In this document: in pieces, positions 24,480 through 31,599 of the stretch | Numbering within the stretch: the first letter of the stretch is position 1 | Layout of the letters: every line of letters begins with the position of its first letter | Assembly (NCBI GenBank): GCA_024762335.1 | Contig: JANTHO010000020.1 | Coordinates: forward strand, 1-38,992 | DNA: 38,992 nt | Source of the DNA: Acidimicrobiia bacterium | Lineage (GTDB): Bacteria; Actinomycetota; Acidimicrobiia; Spongiisociales; UBA5794 | Direction: 5' to 3' | Translations under genes and position numbers: made by a program | Notes under the pieces: model-generated | The model's database searches: none | What the model was told of the DNA's origin: nothing | The model's input: only the letters and a program-made list of their open reading frames with translations

Positions 24480-24911
24480 CTAGGGCCGGAAGATCTTGCG
24501 GAGGATGAACAGCGTGACGATCGCGGAAGCGCCGACGATCGCCGCCACACGAGCATCGACTGCGATGTCGGGACGGCCGTCCACCGTTCCCCCGAGGAGC
24601 AGGCCGATCTTCGAGTGCTTCGCATCGATCTTCGACCCTACGAGGAGTCCGACCGTCCCGCTGTCGACGGTCGCATCTTCGGCGATGACGACGGCTGCCC
24701 CAGAGCGTGTGATCGTCGCCTGCTCGGCGTCGATGAGGAACGCTCCACCCTGCGTGATATCTGCCGATCCCGATGCCACGGTCTGTGCTCCGCCCTGGCG
24801 AATAGAAACCACGCCGGCATCGATCTGGCCGGCCCCACCCTTGCTGATGTTGACGATGTCGGCCCGCACCTCTTCCTGGAACGGCTGAGCCGGGTCTTGC
24901 TGGTCGGACAT
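24480..24911 (-). CDS. 15-residue-repeat solenoid protein with C-terminal membrane anchor
   Basis: A 143-residue protein of unrecognised family. After a polar N-terminus (about 1-20), six consecutive 15-residue units can be aligned: NISKGGAGQIDAGVV, SIRQGGAQTVASGSA, DITQGGAFLIDAEQA, TITRSGAAVVIAEDA, TVDSGTVGLLVGSKI and DAKHSKIGLLLGGTV. The alternating beta-type residues with Gly-Gly-Ala turns suggest a small parallel beta-helix, in the style of bactofilins. The C-terminus (AAIVGASAIVTLFILRKIFRP) is one transmembrane helix with a basic end. ATG 24911 is preferred to a TTG at 24938, which directly abuts a TAGGAT -10 (24944-24939). Function unknown; a membrane-associated scaffold is a guess. Confidence 0.7.
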   Translation of the reverse strand: MSDQQDPAQPFQEEVRADIVNISKGGAGQIDAGVVSIRQGGAQTVASGSADITQGGAFLIDAEQATITRSGAAVVIAEDATVDSGTVGLLVGSKIDAKHSKIGLLLGGTVDGRPDIAVDARVAAIVGASAIVTLFILRKIFRP

Positions 24912-25041
24912 GTTGGAAGCCTCGCCTCGCGTGCTCAAATCCTAGGGATCAGCAGGTGGTTGTGACTTGGGGTCTCGTATCGTCGGGCCCGGGGAGCACG
25001 ACTCGTGATCGAAAACAGCGGCAACCTTCCGACCCAAGGGG

Positions 25042-25114
25042 CGCCCTCGGGAGGATTCGAACCTCCGACACCCGGTTTAGGAAACCGGTGCTCTATCCCC
25101 TGAGCTACGAGGGC
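25042..25114 (-). tRNA. tRNA-Arg (anticodon CCT)
   Basis: A 73-nt cloverleaf on the minus strand: acceptor GCCCTCG/CGAGGGC, D-arm GTAGCTCAGGGGATAGAGC, anticodon stem CCGGT/ACCGG around TTCCTAA (anticodon CCT, reads AGG), and T-loop GGTTCGAATCC. CCA is not encoded (CCC follows the discriminator G). Confidence 0.97.
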
Positions 25115-25136
25115 GGGGCTGCAATGGTAGGTGCAC

Positions 25137-25835
25137 TCAGTTGATCTCTGTCACCGATACGGCGGGGATCAGGCCGGTATTGAGCAGAGCTCGGTCGCCG
25201 AGTGGAGAATCGAGTTCCACCGTCGCATCGAGTTCGATGCCGATGCCAGCGCACATTCCCCTGAATCCCTTCTCCCGCGTCCACACGACGATCTCTACCG
25301 TGTCTTCGGTCTCAACCACGTCGATCGAGACGACTTCCGTGATGATGTTGGTCTCGGATCCTTCGACACATGCGCTGCCCTCAAGACGGATTGGGAGGAC
25401 CGTCGCCGACGCATCGATCGGTTCGACAGCGTGCCAGCGGCCGGCCACCCGATTCCCATACACCAGCGTCGGATTGCAGCCGCCCCAGGCCCGGACATCG
25501 TCGCCGTCCACGATGTAATCAGATATCGGCAGGCCATTGCGGTAGCCGAGCACGGACGAATCCGAAACGATCGAGAACCCGTCGAGATCGCCGAACGGTC
25601 CCGCTTCGACCTCGCCCTCACCACCGACGAAGAAGGCGTAGAGGGCTCGGCCCTGGGGCGTGGCCCGGAACTCGTCGGGAGTCATCTCGGGCCCATCCAG
25701 ATAGATCTTCGAAAAGGAGGATCCTCCGCCGTACGAGCAGGAGACGGCCTCCTCAGCGCCCAACGTGGAAAGCCATGAACATCCGGATGCGATGAGCGAG
25801 ACGGCGCCTACAGCGAGGAGGACGCGCAATCTCAT
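25137..25835 (-). CDS. Hypothetical lipoprotein
   Basis: A 232-residue lipoprotein: signal peptide MRLRVLLAVGAVSLIASGC with the lipobox Cys at 19. The mature part is acidic and contains six further Cys (for example EEAVSCSYGGG, WGGCNPT, GSACVEGS, GMCAGIG), which may form disulfides outside the cell. No family was recognised. Its ATG overlaps the stop of the NifX-like gene by one base (TGATG), so the two form an operon and are translationally coupled; a metal-related role is an inference from that neighbour only. Confidence 0.75.
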   Translation of the reverse strand: MRLRVLLAVGAVSLIASGCSWLSTLGAEEAVSCSYGGGSSFSKIYLDGPEMTPDEFRATPQGRALYAFFVGGEGEVEAGPFGDLDGFSIVSDSSVLGYRNGLPISDYIVDGDDVRAWGGCNPTLVYGNRVAGRWHAVEPIDASATVLPIRLEGSACVEGSETNIITEVVSIDVVETEDTVEIVVWTREKGFRGMCAGIGIELDATVELDSPLGDRALLNTGLIPAVSVTEIN

Positions 25836-26218
25836 CAGTCGTGATGGCCTCCGCCGTGAGCGTGGGCCCGGTCCGGATCGTGGTCGAGCGTGCCGGCCAC
25901 ATACTGCTCTACGGCCTCGTCGACTGATCGGACGCCGGTCAGTACCGGTTCCACGCCAGCCTGCTGCAGACGCTCCTGAATCGGGAACCCCATTCCCCCT
26001 GCGATCACAGCGTCGCAATCCTGGATCGTGCCGACGAGGTCGTGGTGGCGCCGGTTGTGTCCGGGATCCTCGTGGGCTCCATGGCCGCCGGAACCGACCT
26101 CCCGGAACTCGCGGGCGGTCTCGACGCCGCCCCCGATGTCGACGACGACGAAGCCCTTCGTGCGACCGAAGTGCGATGTGACGGTGGTGCCGTTCAAGGT
26201 GGCAAGTGCAATCTTCAT
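25835..26218 (-). CDS. NifX/NifB-type dinitrogenase cofactor-domain protein with His-rich tail
   Basis: A 127-residue protein of the dinitrogenase iron-molybdenum cofactor biosynthesis family (MTH1175-like). Family features are MKIALATLNGTTVTSHFGRTKGF at the start, DCDAVIAGGMGFPIQERLQQAGV and the ending VDEAVEQYVAGTL. A middle segment (GHGAHEDPGHNRRHH) and the tail (HDPDRAHAHGGGHHD) are His-rich, suggesting metal binding. Stand-alone members occur in organisms without nitrogenase and their role is unclear; no nif genes are in the window. A minus-strand TATCCT (26232-26227) ends 8 nt before the ATG, so the mRNA may be leaderless. Followed by the lipoprotein gene. Confidence 0.85.
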   Translation of the reverse strand: MKIALATLNGTTVTSHFGRTKGFVVVDIGGGVETAREFREVGSGGHGAHEDPGHNRRHHDLVGTIQDCDAVIAGGMGFPIQERLQQAGVEPVLTGVRSVDEAVEQYVAGTLDHDPDRAHAHGGGHHD

Positions 26219-26367
26219 AGTCGAACAGGATACGGCGCAACGGGCTCAGGAGTACCGTCTGGCTTCCGTCACGCTGCGGTCCGCGAGCGCCTCGCCGCCG
26301 ACGTCGGAGTGACTTGCAAGCGCTTGGTCCGATCCGAGGGCTTCGGCCACAGTCCTAGCATCATCTC

Positions 26368-28269
26368 ATGACCACTATCGCACCGTACGGCTCCTGGGAG
26401 TCACCTATCAGCGCCGCCGACACCGTCGCCGGTATCGTCCGCTTCTCCGAGATCCAGCACGACGACGGCACGCTCTACTGGCTTGAAGGACGGCCCTCCG
26501 AGGGCGGCCGGAACGCCCTCGTCCGCCGTCGCCCGGACGGCACCATCGAGGATGTCCTCCCCGAGACGGCGAACGTTCGGACAATGGTCCACGAGTACGG
26601 GGGAGGGGCGTACCTCGCCGAAGCCGGCGTCACCTTCTCCGAATTCACCGACCAGCGGCTCTACCGACTCAGCCCGGAGGGGCCGATCCCGCTCACAGAA
26701 CAACCACCCCGGCCGGTGGCGGTCCGCTACGCCGACGCCATAGCCGGTCACGACGGATCGCTCATCTGCATCCGGGAGACGCATCCCGAATCAGGCGAGG
26801 CGATCAACGAACTCGTATCCGTGGCGGCAGACGGTTCCGAATCTGTGGTCGCGTCGGGGGCCGACTTCTACTCCTCGCCGAGGCTCTCTCCCGACGAGAC
26901 CCGGCTCGCGTGGATCGAATGGGATCATCCGAACATGCCGTGGGACGGCACGCGTCTGGTCGTCGCCGACGCGCTCGACCCGGGCAGCAGGTCGGTCGTC
27001 GCCGGAGGACCGGACGAGTCGATCGTCCAACCCGAATGGGCACCCGACGGCACACTCGTCTTCGCTTCCGACCGCACCGGGTGGTGGAATCTCTACCGCT
27101 TCGACGGCGCGTCCACGACGCCCATCTGTCCGATGCAGGCCGAGTTCTCCGGACCCGCGTGGGTGTTCGGCATGTCGTGGTTCGGGTTCCTCTCCGACGA
27201 TCGGATAGCGGCCGTCGTCTGGGAGAACGGCCGTCAGAGTCTCGGCGTCATTGGGGTGGACGGGACCTTCGAGAGGCTCGATCTCGACTACTCGAGCTAC
27301 GGCACGCACCTTGCCACCGACGGCGAGCGCACCGTGTGGTTCGTCGGGGCCCATCCGAAACGACCGTCGGCTCTCGTCGAATACGACGTCGACGCCGGCA
27401 GCGAGACGATCGTCAGGGCGAATCCGTCGACGCTCGATCCGGCGTTTGCGCCCGATCCCCGGTTCATTGAGTTCCCGACCACCGATGGGGACTCCGCTCA
27501 CGCCGTCTTCTATCCACCGGCAAACCGGGAGTACGAAGCTCCGGCAGGCGACCGCCCGCCCATCGTCGTCCACATCCACGGCGGTCCCACTTCTGCCGTC
27601 TCGCCCGCGTTCAGTCTGCAGACGGCCTACTGGACGACGCGCGGGATCGGCATTGTCGACGTCAACTATCGGGGCTCGACCGGATTCGGCAGGGAGTACC
27701 GGCAGAAGCTCGAACACCAATGGGGCATCGTCGACGTTGACGATGCGGTGGCCGCCGCCGAGTACCTCGCGTCGATCGGGGAGGCGGACGGCCGTCGGCT
27801 GGCGATCAGCGGCGGCAGCGCCGGGGGCTACACGACGCTCGCAGCGCTCGCATTCAGAGACACGTTTTCGGCCGGGGCTTCCTACTATGGCGTCGCCGAC
27901 GTCGCACTGCTCGCCGCCGACTCCCACAAGTTCGAGTCCCGTTACGAGGCGCGCCTCGTCGGCACCGATCCGGACGTGCTGCGGGAACGGTCACCGATCC
28001 ACTCGGTGGAACAGATCGCTGTGCCGGTGGCGCTCTTCCAGGGTCTCGAAGACAGGGTTGTCCCGCCGAACCAGGCCGAGTTGATTGCGGAGGCGCTCGA
28101 AGCCCGAGGCATTCCACATGTACTTGTCGAATATGAGGGCGAGGGCCACGGGTTCCGCAAGGCCGAGAACGTGATCAACAGTCTGGAAACCGAACTTGCT
28201 TTCTACGGTGAGGTCTTCGGATTCACCCCGGCCGGCGATCTTCCGGCGCTGGATCTCGATGGCGAGTAG
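26368..28269 (+). CDS. S9-family prolyl oligopeptidase-like serine peptidase
   Basis: A 633-residue peptidase of the prolyl oligopeptidase/acylaminoacyl-peptidase family, probably cytoplasmic since no signal peptide is seen. The N-terminal part (about 1-370) is a beta-propeller-like region with repeated strands ending in Asp-Gly turns. The C-terminal alpha/beta hydrolase has the nucleophile Ser484 (GGSAGG), Asp562 (LEDRVVPP) and His594 (GEGHGF) in the right order and spacing; an HGGP oxyanion segment (VHIHGGPTSA) precedes them. TAGCAT at 26356-26361 ends 6 nt before ATG 26368, so translation is probably leaderless. It is divergent from the NifX-like gene. Exact substrate unknown. Confidence 0.92.
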   Translation: MTTIAPYGSWESPISAADTVAGIVRFSEIQHDDGTLYWLEGRPSEGGRNALVRRRPDGTIEDVLPETANVRTMVHEYGGGAYLAEAGVTFSEFTDQRLYRLSPEGPIPLTEQPPRPVAVRYADAIAGHDGSLICIRETHPESGEAINELVSVAADGSESVVASGADFYSSPRLSPDETRLAWIEWDHPNMPWDGTRLVVADALDPGSRSVVAGGPDESIVQPEWAPDGTLVFASDRTGWWNLYRFDGASTTPICPMQAEFSGPAWVFGMSWFGFLSDDRIAAVVWENGRQSLGVIGVDGTFERLDLDYSSYGTHLATDGERTVWFVGAHPKRPSALVEYDVDAGSETIVRANPSTLDPAFAPDPRFIEFPTTDGDSAHAVFYPPANREYEAPAGDRPPIVVHIHGGPTSAVSPAFSLQTAYWTTRGIGIVDVNYRGSTGFGREYRQKLEHQWGIVDVDDAVAAAEYLASIGEADGRRLAISGGSAGGYTTLAALAFRDTFSAGASYYGVADVALLAADSHKFESRYEARLVGTDPDVLRERSPIHSVEQIAVPVALFQGLEDRVVPPNQAELIAEALEARGIPHVLVEYEGEGHGFRKAENVINSLETELAFYGEVFGFTPAGDLPALDLDGE

Positions 28270-28334
28270 CGGACAACGGCACCATTGGGGCGCCGTACCG
28301 AATCGAAGCGCGGCGCCTGTGGGAGAATCTGCGC

Positions 28335-28811
28335 ATGAATGACACTCCGGCGATTCAGGACATGTACCCCGAAGATGTCGCCCACTGCTACGGCTGTGGG
28401 CGGTTGAACGAGGTCGGTCATCAGATCAAGACGAGGGCCGAGGGCGACCACACCGTCACCAACTTCACTCCGGAGCCGTTCCACACGGCCATCCCCGGAT
28501 ATACGTACGGCGGCATCGTTGCATCGATCATCGACTGCCACTCGACGGGGTCCGCGGCGATCTTCGCGATGCAGGCCGCAGGCAAGGAGGTCGGCAGCGA
28601 GACGGCACCCCGGTTCCTCACCGCTCACCTCGAAGTCGACTACCTGCTCCCCACGCCGCTCGCTGAAATGCATCTCGTCGGTCGGCTCGTCGAACTCAAG
28701 GGACGCAAGGTCATCGTCGAGACGGAACTGTCCGTCGACGGCGTGATCACGGCGAGAGGGTCGGCGGTACTCGTTGAGATCCCCGGGCACCTGTTCGACC
28801 CCTCGAAGTAG
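28335..28811 (+). CDS. Hotdog-fold thioesterase (PaaI-like)
   Basis: A 158-residue hotdog-fold protein, probably an acyl-CoA thioesterase. The hotdog core is visible as YGGIVASIIDCHSTGSAAIFA (helix with the conserved Asp), then TAHLEVDYLLPTPLAEMHLVGRLVELKGRKVIVETELS and a final strand. The usual His of HGG reads Tyr here (TYGG). The N-terminus has CYGCG, which also occurs in relatives. The start ATG follows GGGAG by about 9 nt. The gene stands alone, 65 nt after the peptidase gene. Substrate unknown. Confidence 0.8.
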   Translation: MNDTPAIQDMYPEDVAHCYGCGRLNEVGHQIKTRAEGDHTVTNFTPEPFHTAIPGYTYGGIVASIIDCHSTGSAAIFAMQAAGKEVGSETAPRFLTAHLEVDYLLPTPLAEMHLVGRLVELKGRKVIVETELSVDGVITARGSAVLVEIPGHLFDPSK

Positions 28812-29171
28812 CGGATCACGGGCAGTCGCTCTTCCGATGAATCGGGTCTTTCGACCCGGCCGAATCGGTGCCGCTAACTCGGTGCCCCGATACCATTCTC
28901 GTGGGCCTTCGGAGGTAGGCGATCGGCGCACACCGCGTCAAATGAAGACCGGCCACGCCTGTCGCGAATCCTTGACGGCGCCCGAGACAATTGAAGATGT
29001 ACCACCGGACCGGGCGGCATGTCCTCCCTCCTTCCTCCCGCAGTCCGAACCGGTGGACTGCGGACGACTGCTCGGCCCCAACCGCCCGGTCGTCCGGCCG
29101 GGTCGCCCCGTACCGTCTCCCCCCTTCGGTACGGGGCGACCAACATTTCCGGGTAATCCGATTCGATGCGT
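28812..29171. other. Structured non-coding gap, candidate small RNA
   Basis: No credible coding frame. A small hairpin CGGGTC-TTTC-GACCCG (28843-28858) follows the thioesterase gene. A TTGACG at 28972-28977 with AGATGT 17 nt on is a weak promoter, followed by three hairpins: 9 bp (29038-29046 with 29055-29063), 8 bp (29061-29068 with 29089-29096, mutually exclusive with the end of the first) and the 15-bp terminator at 29101-29141. The C-rich loops recall actinobacterial 6C RNAs, but the match is not secure. Confidence 0.35.
29101..29141. terminator. 15-bp terminator hairpin with C-rich loop
   Basis: A perfect 15-bp stem (29101-29115 with 29127-29141) encloses an 11-nt loop with six consecutive C. 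It lies 31 nt beyond the stop of the minus-strand thioredoxin-like gene and could end transcription in both directions. Confidence 0.75.
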
Positions 29172-29780
29172 TCAGGCCTGGATGCCGAAGAACTGGTTGA
29201 GTGCACCGAGGAGCTGCTCGCCGCTGAGACCGCCCTGCTGAACATGGACGACCGAGCCGTTTTCGTCGTAGAACACCGTCATCGGCGATCCGCGGGCGCC
29301 GAAGGTCTGGGTGCTGAGGCCGCTGCCGTTCGTGCCCCCGATGTCGCGTGCGATCGGCCACACGCCGGCGATCCCCCACTTCTCCGCATCGGCCAGGCCC
29401 GATCCGTTGTCCTGTGTATCGATGCCGACGAACTGAACCTGGTCTCCCACTTGTTCCGACACGGCCAGATAGCCGGGGATCTCGTCTTCGCACACCTCGC
29501 ACCACGAGGCGAAGAATGCGGCCACCGTCGGCTTCCCGTGGAAGTCGGCGATCGCGACGCGTCCGTCGCCGTCGAGTTCCGGGAGATCCCACGCCTCGGC
29601 GGATGTGTCTCCCACTTCGGGTGACGGCCAGAGGAGGACGACGAGGCCGATGAAAACGATGCCGATCGCCCCGCCGACACCGATCGTCAAGGCTCTTCGC
29701 TTCCGCTGCTCGGACTTGCGTTTGGCTTCGGCCTCTCGGCGTTGCTGCTCGCGTCGCTGGGTCTTCGATGCTCGTGCCAT
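29172..29780 (-). CDS. Membrane-anchored TlpA/ResA-like thioredoxin
   Basis: A 202-residue protein: a highly charged coiled N-terminus (KTQRREQQRREAEAKRKSEQ), a transmembrane helix (about 31-51), and an extracytoplasmic thioredoxin-fold domain with the redox pair Cys94 and Cys97 (WCEVC) and the cis-Pro loop GSPMTVFY. It is likely a thiol-disulfide oxidoreductase at the outer face of the membrane, for example reducing apocytochromes or other exported proteins. ATG 29780 is chosen; a GTG at 29822 inside the palindromic repeat would add 14 low-complexity residues. A G-quadruplex motif lies just upstream. No clear Shine-Dalgarno is seen. Confidence 0.85.
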   Translation of the reverse strand: MARASKTQRREQQRREAEAKRKSEQRKRRALTIGVGGAIGIVFIGLVVLLWPSPEVGDTSAEAWDLPELDGDGRVAIADFHGKPTVAAFFASWCEVCEDEIPGYLAVSEQVGDQVQFVGIDTQDNGSGLADAEKWGIAGVWPIARDIGGTNGSGLSTQTFGARGSPMTVFYDENGSVVHVQQGGLSGEQLLGALNQFFGIQA

Positions 29781-29792
29781 GACAACCGACAA

Positions 29793-29817
29793 CCCCAAAC
29801 CCCACCCCCCAATTCCC
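29793..29817 (-). promoter_or_regulatory. G-quadruplex motif in the leader of the thioredoxin-like gene
   Basis: On the minus strand runs of 3, 6, 4 and 4 G are separated by 5, 1 and 3 nt, a canonical G4 pattern. It lies 13-37 nt upstream of the ATG at 29780 and would be in the transcript leader. Confidence 0.55.
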
Positions 29818-29940
29818 GACACGAACCCAGGGTTCTCTGCGCCCTATATGGCGTCCGGGGCCCGCGGAATGGACTCACCTCCTGAACCGCGGGCTCACAA
29901 CGTCATATACAACGCAGAGAACCCTGGGTTCGTGACGGGA
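29814..29940. repeat. MITE-like palindromic element, complete copy
   Basis: A long imperfect inverted repeat: the 22-nt outer arms (29820-29841 and 29913-29934) differ only at the centre base of their GAACCC-N-GGGTTC core; TATATGGCG (29845-29853) pairs with CGTCATATA (29901-29909) with one mismatch; CCCGCGG (29861-29867) pairs with CCGCGGG (29887-29893). Flanks TCCCG/CGGGA extend the symmetry. The half copy is at 15468-15522. There is no coding capacity, as in a MITE or REP-type element. Confidence 0.88.
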
Positions 29941-29953
29941 CTAGCCTCGGGAC

Positions 29954-30832
29954 ATGGAGTCTGTCGCGCTCGATGTCAACGGGATCACTCTCTCGGTCGT
30001 CGATGAGGGAGAGGGCGATGCGGTCGTCTTCATCCACGGCTTCCCTGAACTCGCCTACTCGTGGCGATACCAGATCCCGGCCCTTTCGAAAGCCGGGTTC
30101 CGGGCGATCGCCTACGACCAACGCGGCTACGGCGGATCGTCGAAACCGAACGACGTCGGCGCATACGCGTTGACGCACCTCGTCGACGACGCGATCGGGC
30201 TCCTCGACCGGCTCGGTCTCGAACGCGCCACGCTCGTGGGCCACGACTGGGGAAGCATCGTCGTCTGGTCCGCGGCTCTCATGCACCCTGGCCGTGTCGA
30301 GCGGGTCATCAGCTTGAACGTGCCCTACCGAGGATGGTGCGCCGGGTTCCCCAAGATCGACTTCATCCGGGAGCATCTCGCCGACCGATTCGGGTACGTC
30401 CTGAGTTTCCAGGAGGTCGGACCGACCGAGGCGGCCTTTGCTTCCGGCCCCTACGCATGGCTCCAGACGATCTTCACCGGCATCGCCGCAGACAAGCGTT
30501 TCATGTCCGACGAGGACTTCGACGTGTACCGGGACGCCTTCGTTGCCGGGGGCCTGTTCGGTCCGCTCGGACCGTATCGGAATATCGATGTCAACGCGAG
30601 TGCGACCGCGCACCTCGCGAACGCCCCGATCACGCAGCCGACGTTGATGATCACCGCCGATCGCGACCCGATCCTTCCCCCAGCGCTGGCAGAGGGGATG
30701 GACCGATGGATTCCCGACCTCACAGTTGTCGGAATCCAACACAGCGGTCACTGGACGCAGCAGGAACAGCCCGAACACGTCAACGCCGCCATCATCGACT
30801 ACCTCAACAGTCAGCGAGAGCACGAGGGATGA
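29954..30832 (+). CDS. Epoxide-hydrolase-like alpha/beta hydrolase
   Basis: A 292-residue alpha/beta hydrolase of the soluble epoxide hydrolase/haloalkane dehalogenase type. It has the oxyanion motif HGFPE (28-32), the nucleophile Asp98 in GHDWGS, the acid near ADRDPILPP and catalytic His266 (HSGHW). Asp as nucleophile favours an epoxide hydrolase or dehalogenase over an esterase. The DQRGYGGS motif is conserved. TAGCCT (29942-29947) ends 6 nt before the ATG, so it is probably leaderless; the right arm of the palindromic repeat ends 7 nt before this -10. It overlaps plsC (ATGA), so they form an operon. Substrate unknown. Confidence 0.9.
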   Translation: MESVALDVNGITLSVVDEGEGDAVVFIHGFPELAYSWRYQIPALSKAGFRAIAYDQRGYGGSSKPNDVGAYALTHLVDDAIGLLDRLGLERATLVGHDWGSIVVWSAALMHPGRVERVISLNVPYRGWCAGFPKIDFIREHLADRFGYVLSFQEVGPTEAAFASGPYAWLQTIFTGIAADKRFMSDEDFDVYRDAFVAGGLFGPLGPYRNIDVNASATAHLANAPITQPTLMITADRDPILPPALAEGMDRWIPDLTVVGIQHSGHWTQQEQPEHVNAAIIDYLNSQREHEG

Positions 30833-31587
30833 AGCACGCCCGCGACTGGTTCTACAGCATCCCGACGCTCGCTGCGTTTGGCTTCGTACTCGGTTTCTTC
30901 CACATCGTCGGCCTCGTTGCTCTGCTGTTCGGTCAGCGTCCGTTCGAGAAGACGATGGCCGCGCTCCAGCGTTCGCTCATCGCCACGTTCCGGATCTCGG
31001 GAGTCACGATCACGGTCGAGGGGAGGGACGGGTTCGCACGCGAAGGTGGCTTCATCTTCGTTTCAAACCACCAGTCAATGTATGACGTCCCGATCTTCGG
31101 CGGCCTGCTCCGTCGGAACTATCCGAAATATGTGGCGAAGAAGGAGCTGGCGAAAGGCATCCCAAGCGTGTCCCTCAACCTGCGTCGCGGCGGAAATGCG
31201 CTCATCGACCGGGACGATCGGGAACAGTCGCTGGAGGCCATCCGCACCATGGCAAGGGAGGCGGAGCGGCGGGACGTGTCGGTCGTGATCTTCCCCGAAG
31301 GCACTCGTGCCCGGATCGGCGAACTCGGGGACTTCCGCGTCGGCGGACTGGCCACGATCATGGAGGCGGCTCCCAATCTGCCGATCGTCCCGACGGCGAT
31401 CGACGGATCGTGGCGCGTGTTTCGGCGCAACATGTTCCCGATTCCCTACGGTGCTGCCGTCCGGGTCCGGTTCGGTGAGCCGATCGCCCGCCGTGAGGAT
31501 GAGTCGCCCACCGAGGTGCTGGACCGGTGCCGCACCTGGATCGAGACGACGATCGACGGGTGGCGATCCGAGGCGGGCGGCGCCTGA
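30829..31587 (+). CDS. plsC: 1-acyl-sn-glycerol-3-phosphate acyltransferase
   Basis: A 252-residue PlsC-type acyltransferase that adds an acyl chain to lysophosphatidic acid in the membrane. The N-terminal hydrophobic segment (about 10-35) is followed by the NHX4D motif NHQSMYD (80-86, with His81 and Asp86) and FPEGTR (155-160). The third motif region lies near LPIVPTAIDGSW. ATG 30829 overlaps the hydrolase stop by 4 nt, so it is translationally coupled. An in-frame extension upstream runs through the hydrolase gene and is rejected. Family members differ in acyl specificity. Confidence 0.92.
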   Translation: MKHARDWFYSIPTLAAFGFVLGFFHIVGLVALLFGQRPFEKTMAALQRSLIATFRISGVTITVEGRDGFAREGGFIFVSNHQSMYDVPIFGGLLRRNYPKYVAKKELAKGIPSVSLNLRRGGNALIDRDDREQSLEAIRTMAREAERRDVSVVIFPEGTRARIGELGDFRVGGLATIMEAAPNLPIVPTAIDGSWRVFRRNMFPIPYGAAVRVRFGEPIARREDESPTEVLDRCRTWIETTIDGWRSEAGGA

Positions 31588-31599
31588 TACCCTGCGGGT

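Noticed and set aside
26791-27927. 378-codon minus-strand frame inside the S9 peptidase gene
   Set aside because: The peptidase triad and propeller are on the plus strand; the antisense frame has no motif or ribosome site.
28891-28903. TACCAT followed by GTG 28901 as a leaderless gene
   Set aside because: The frame stops after five codons.
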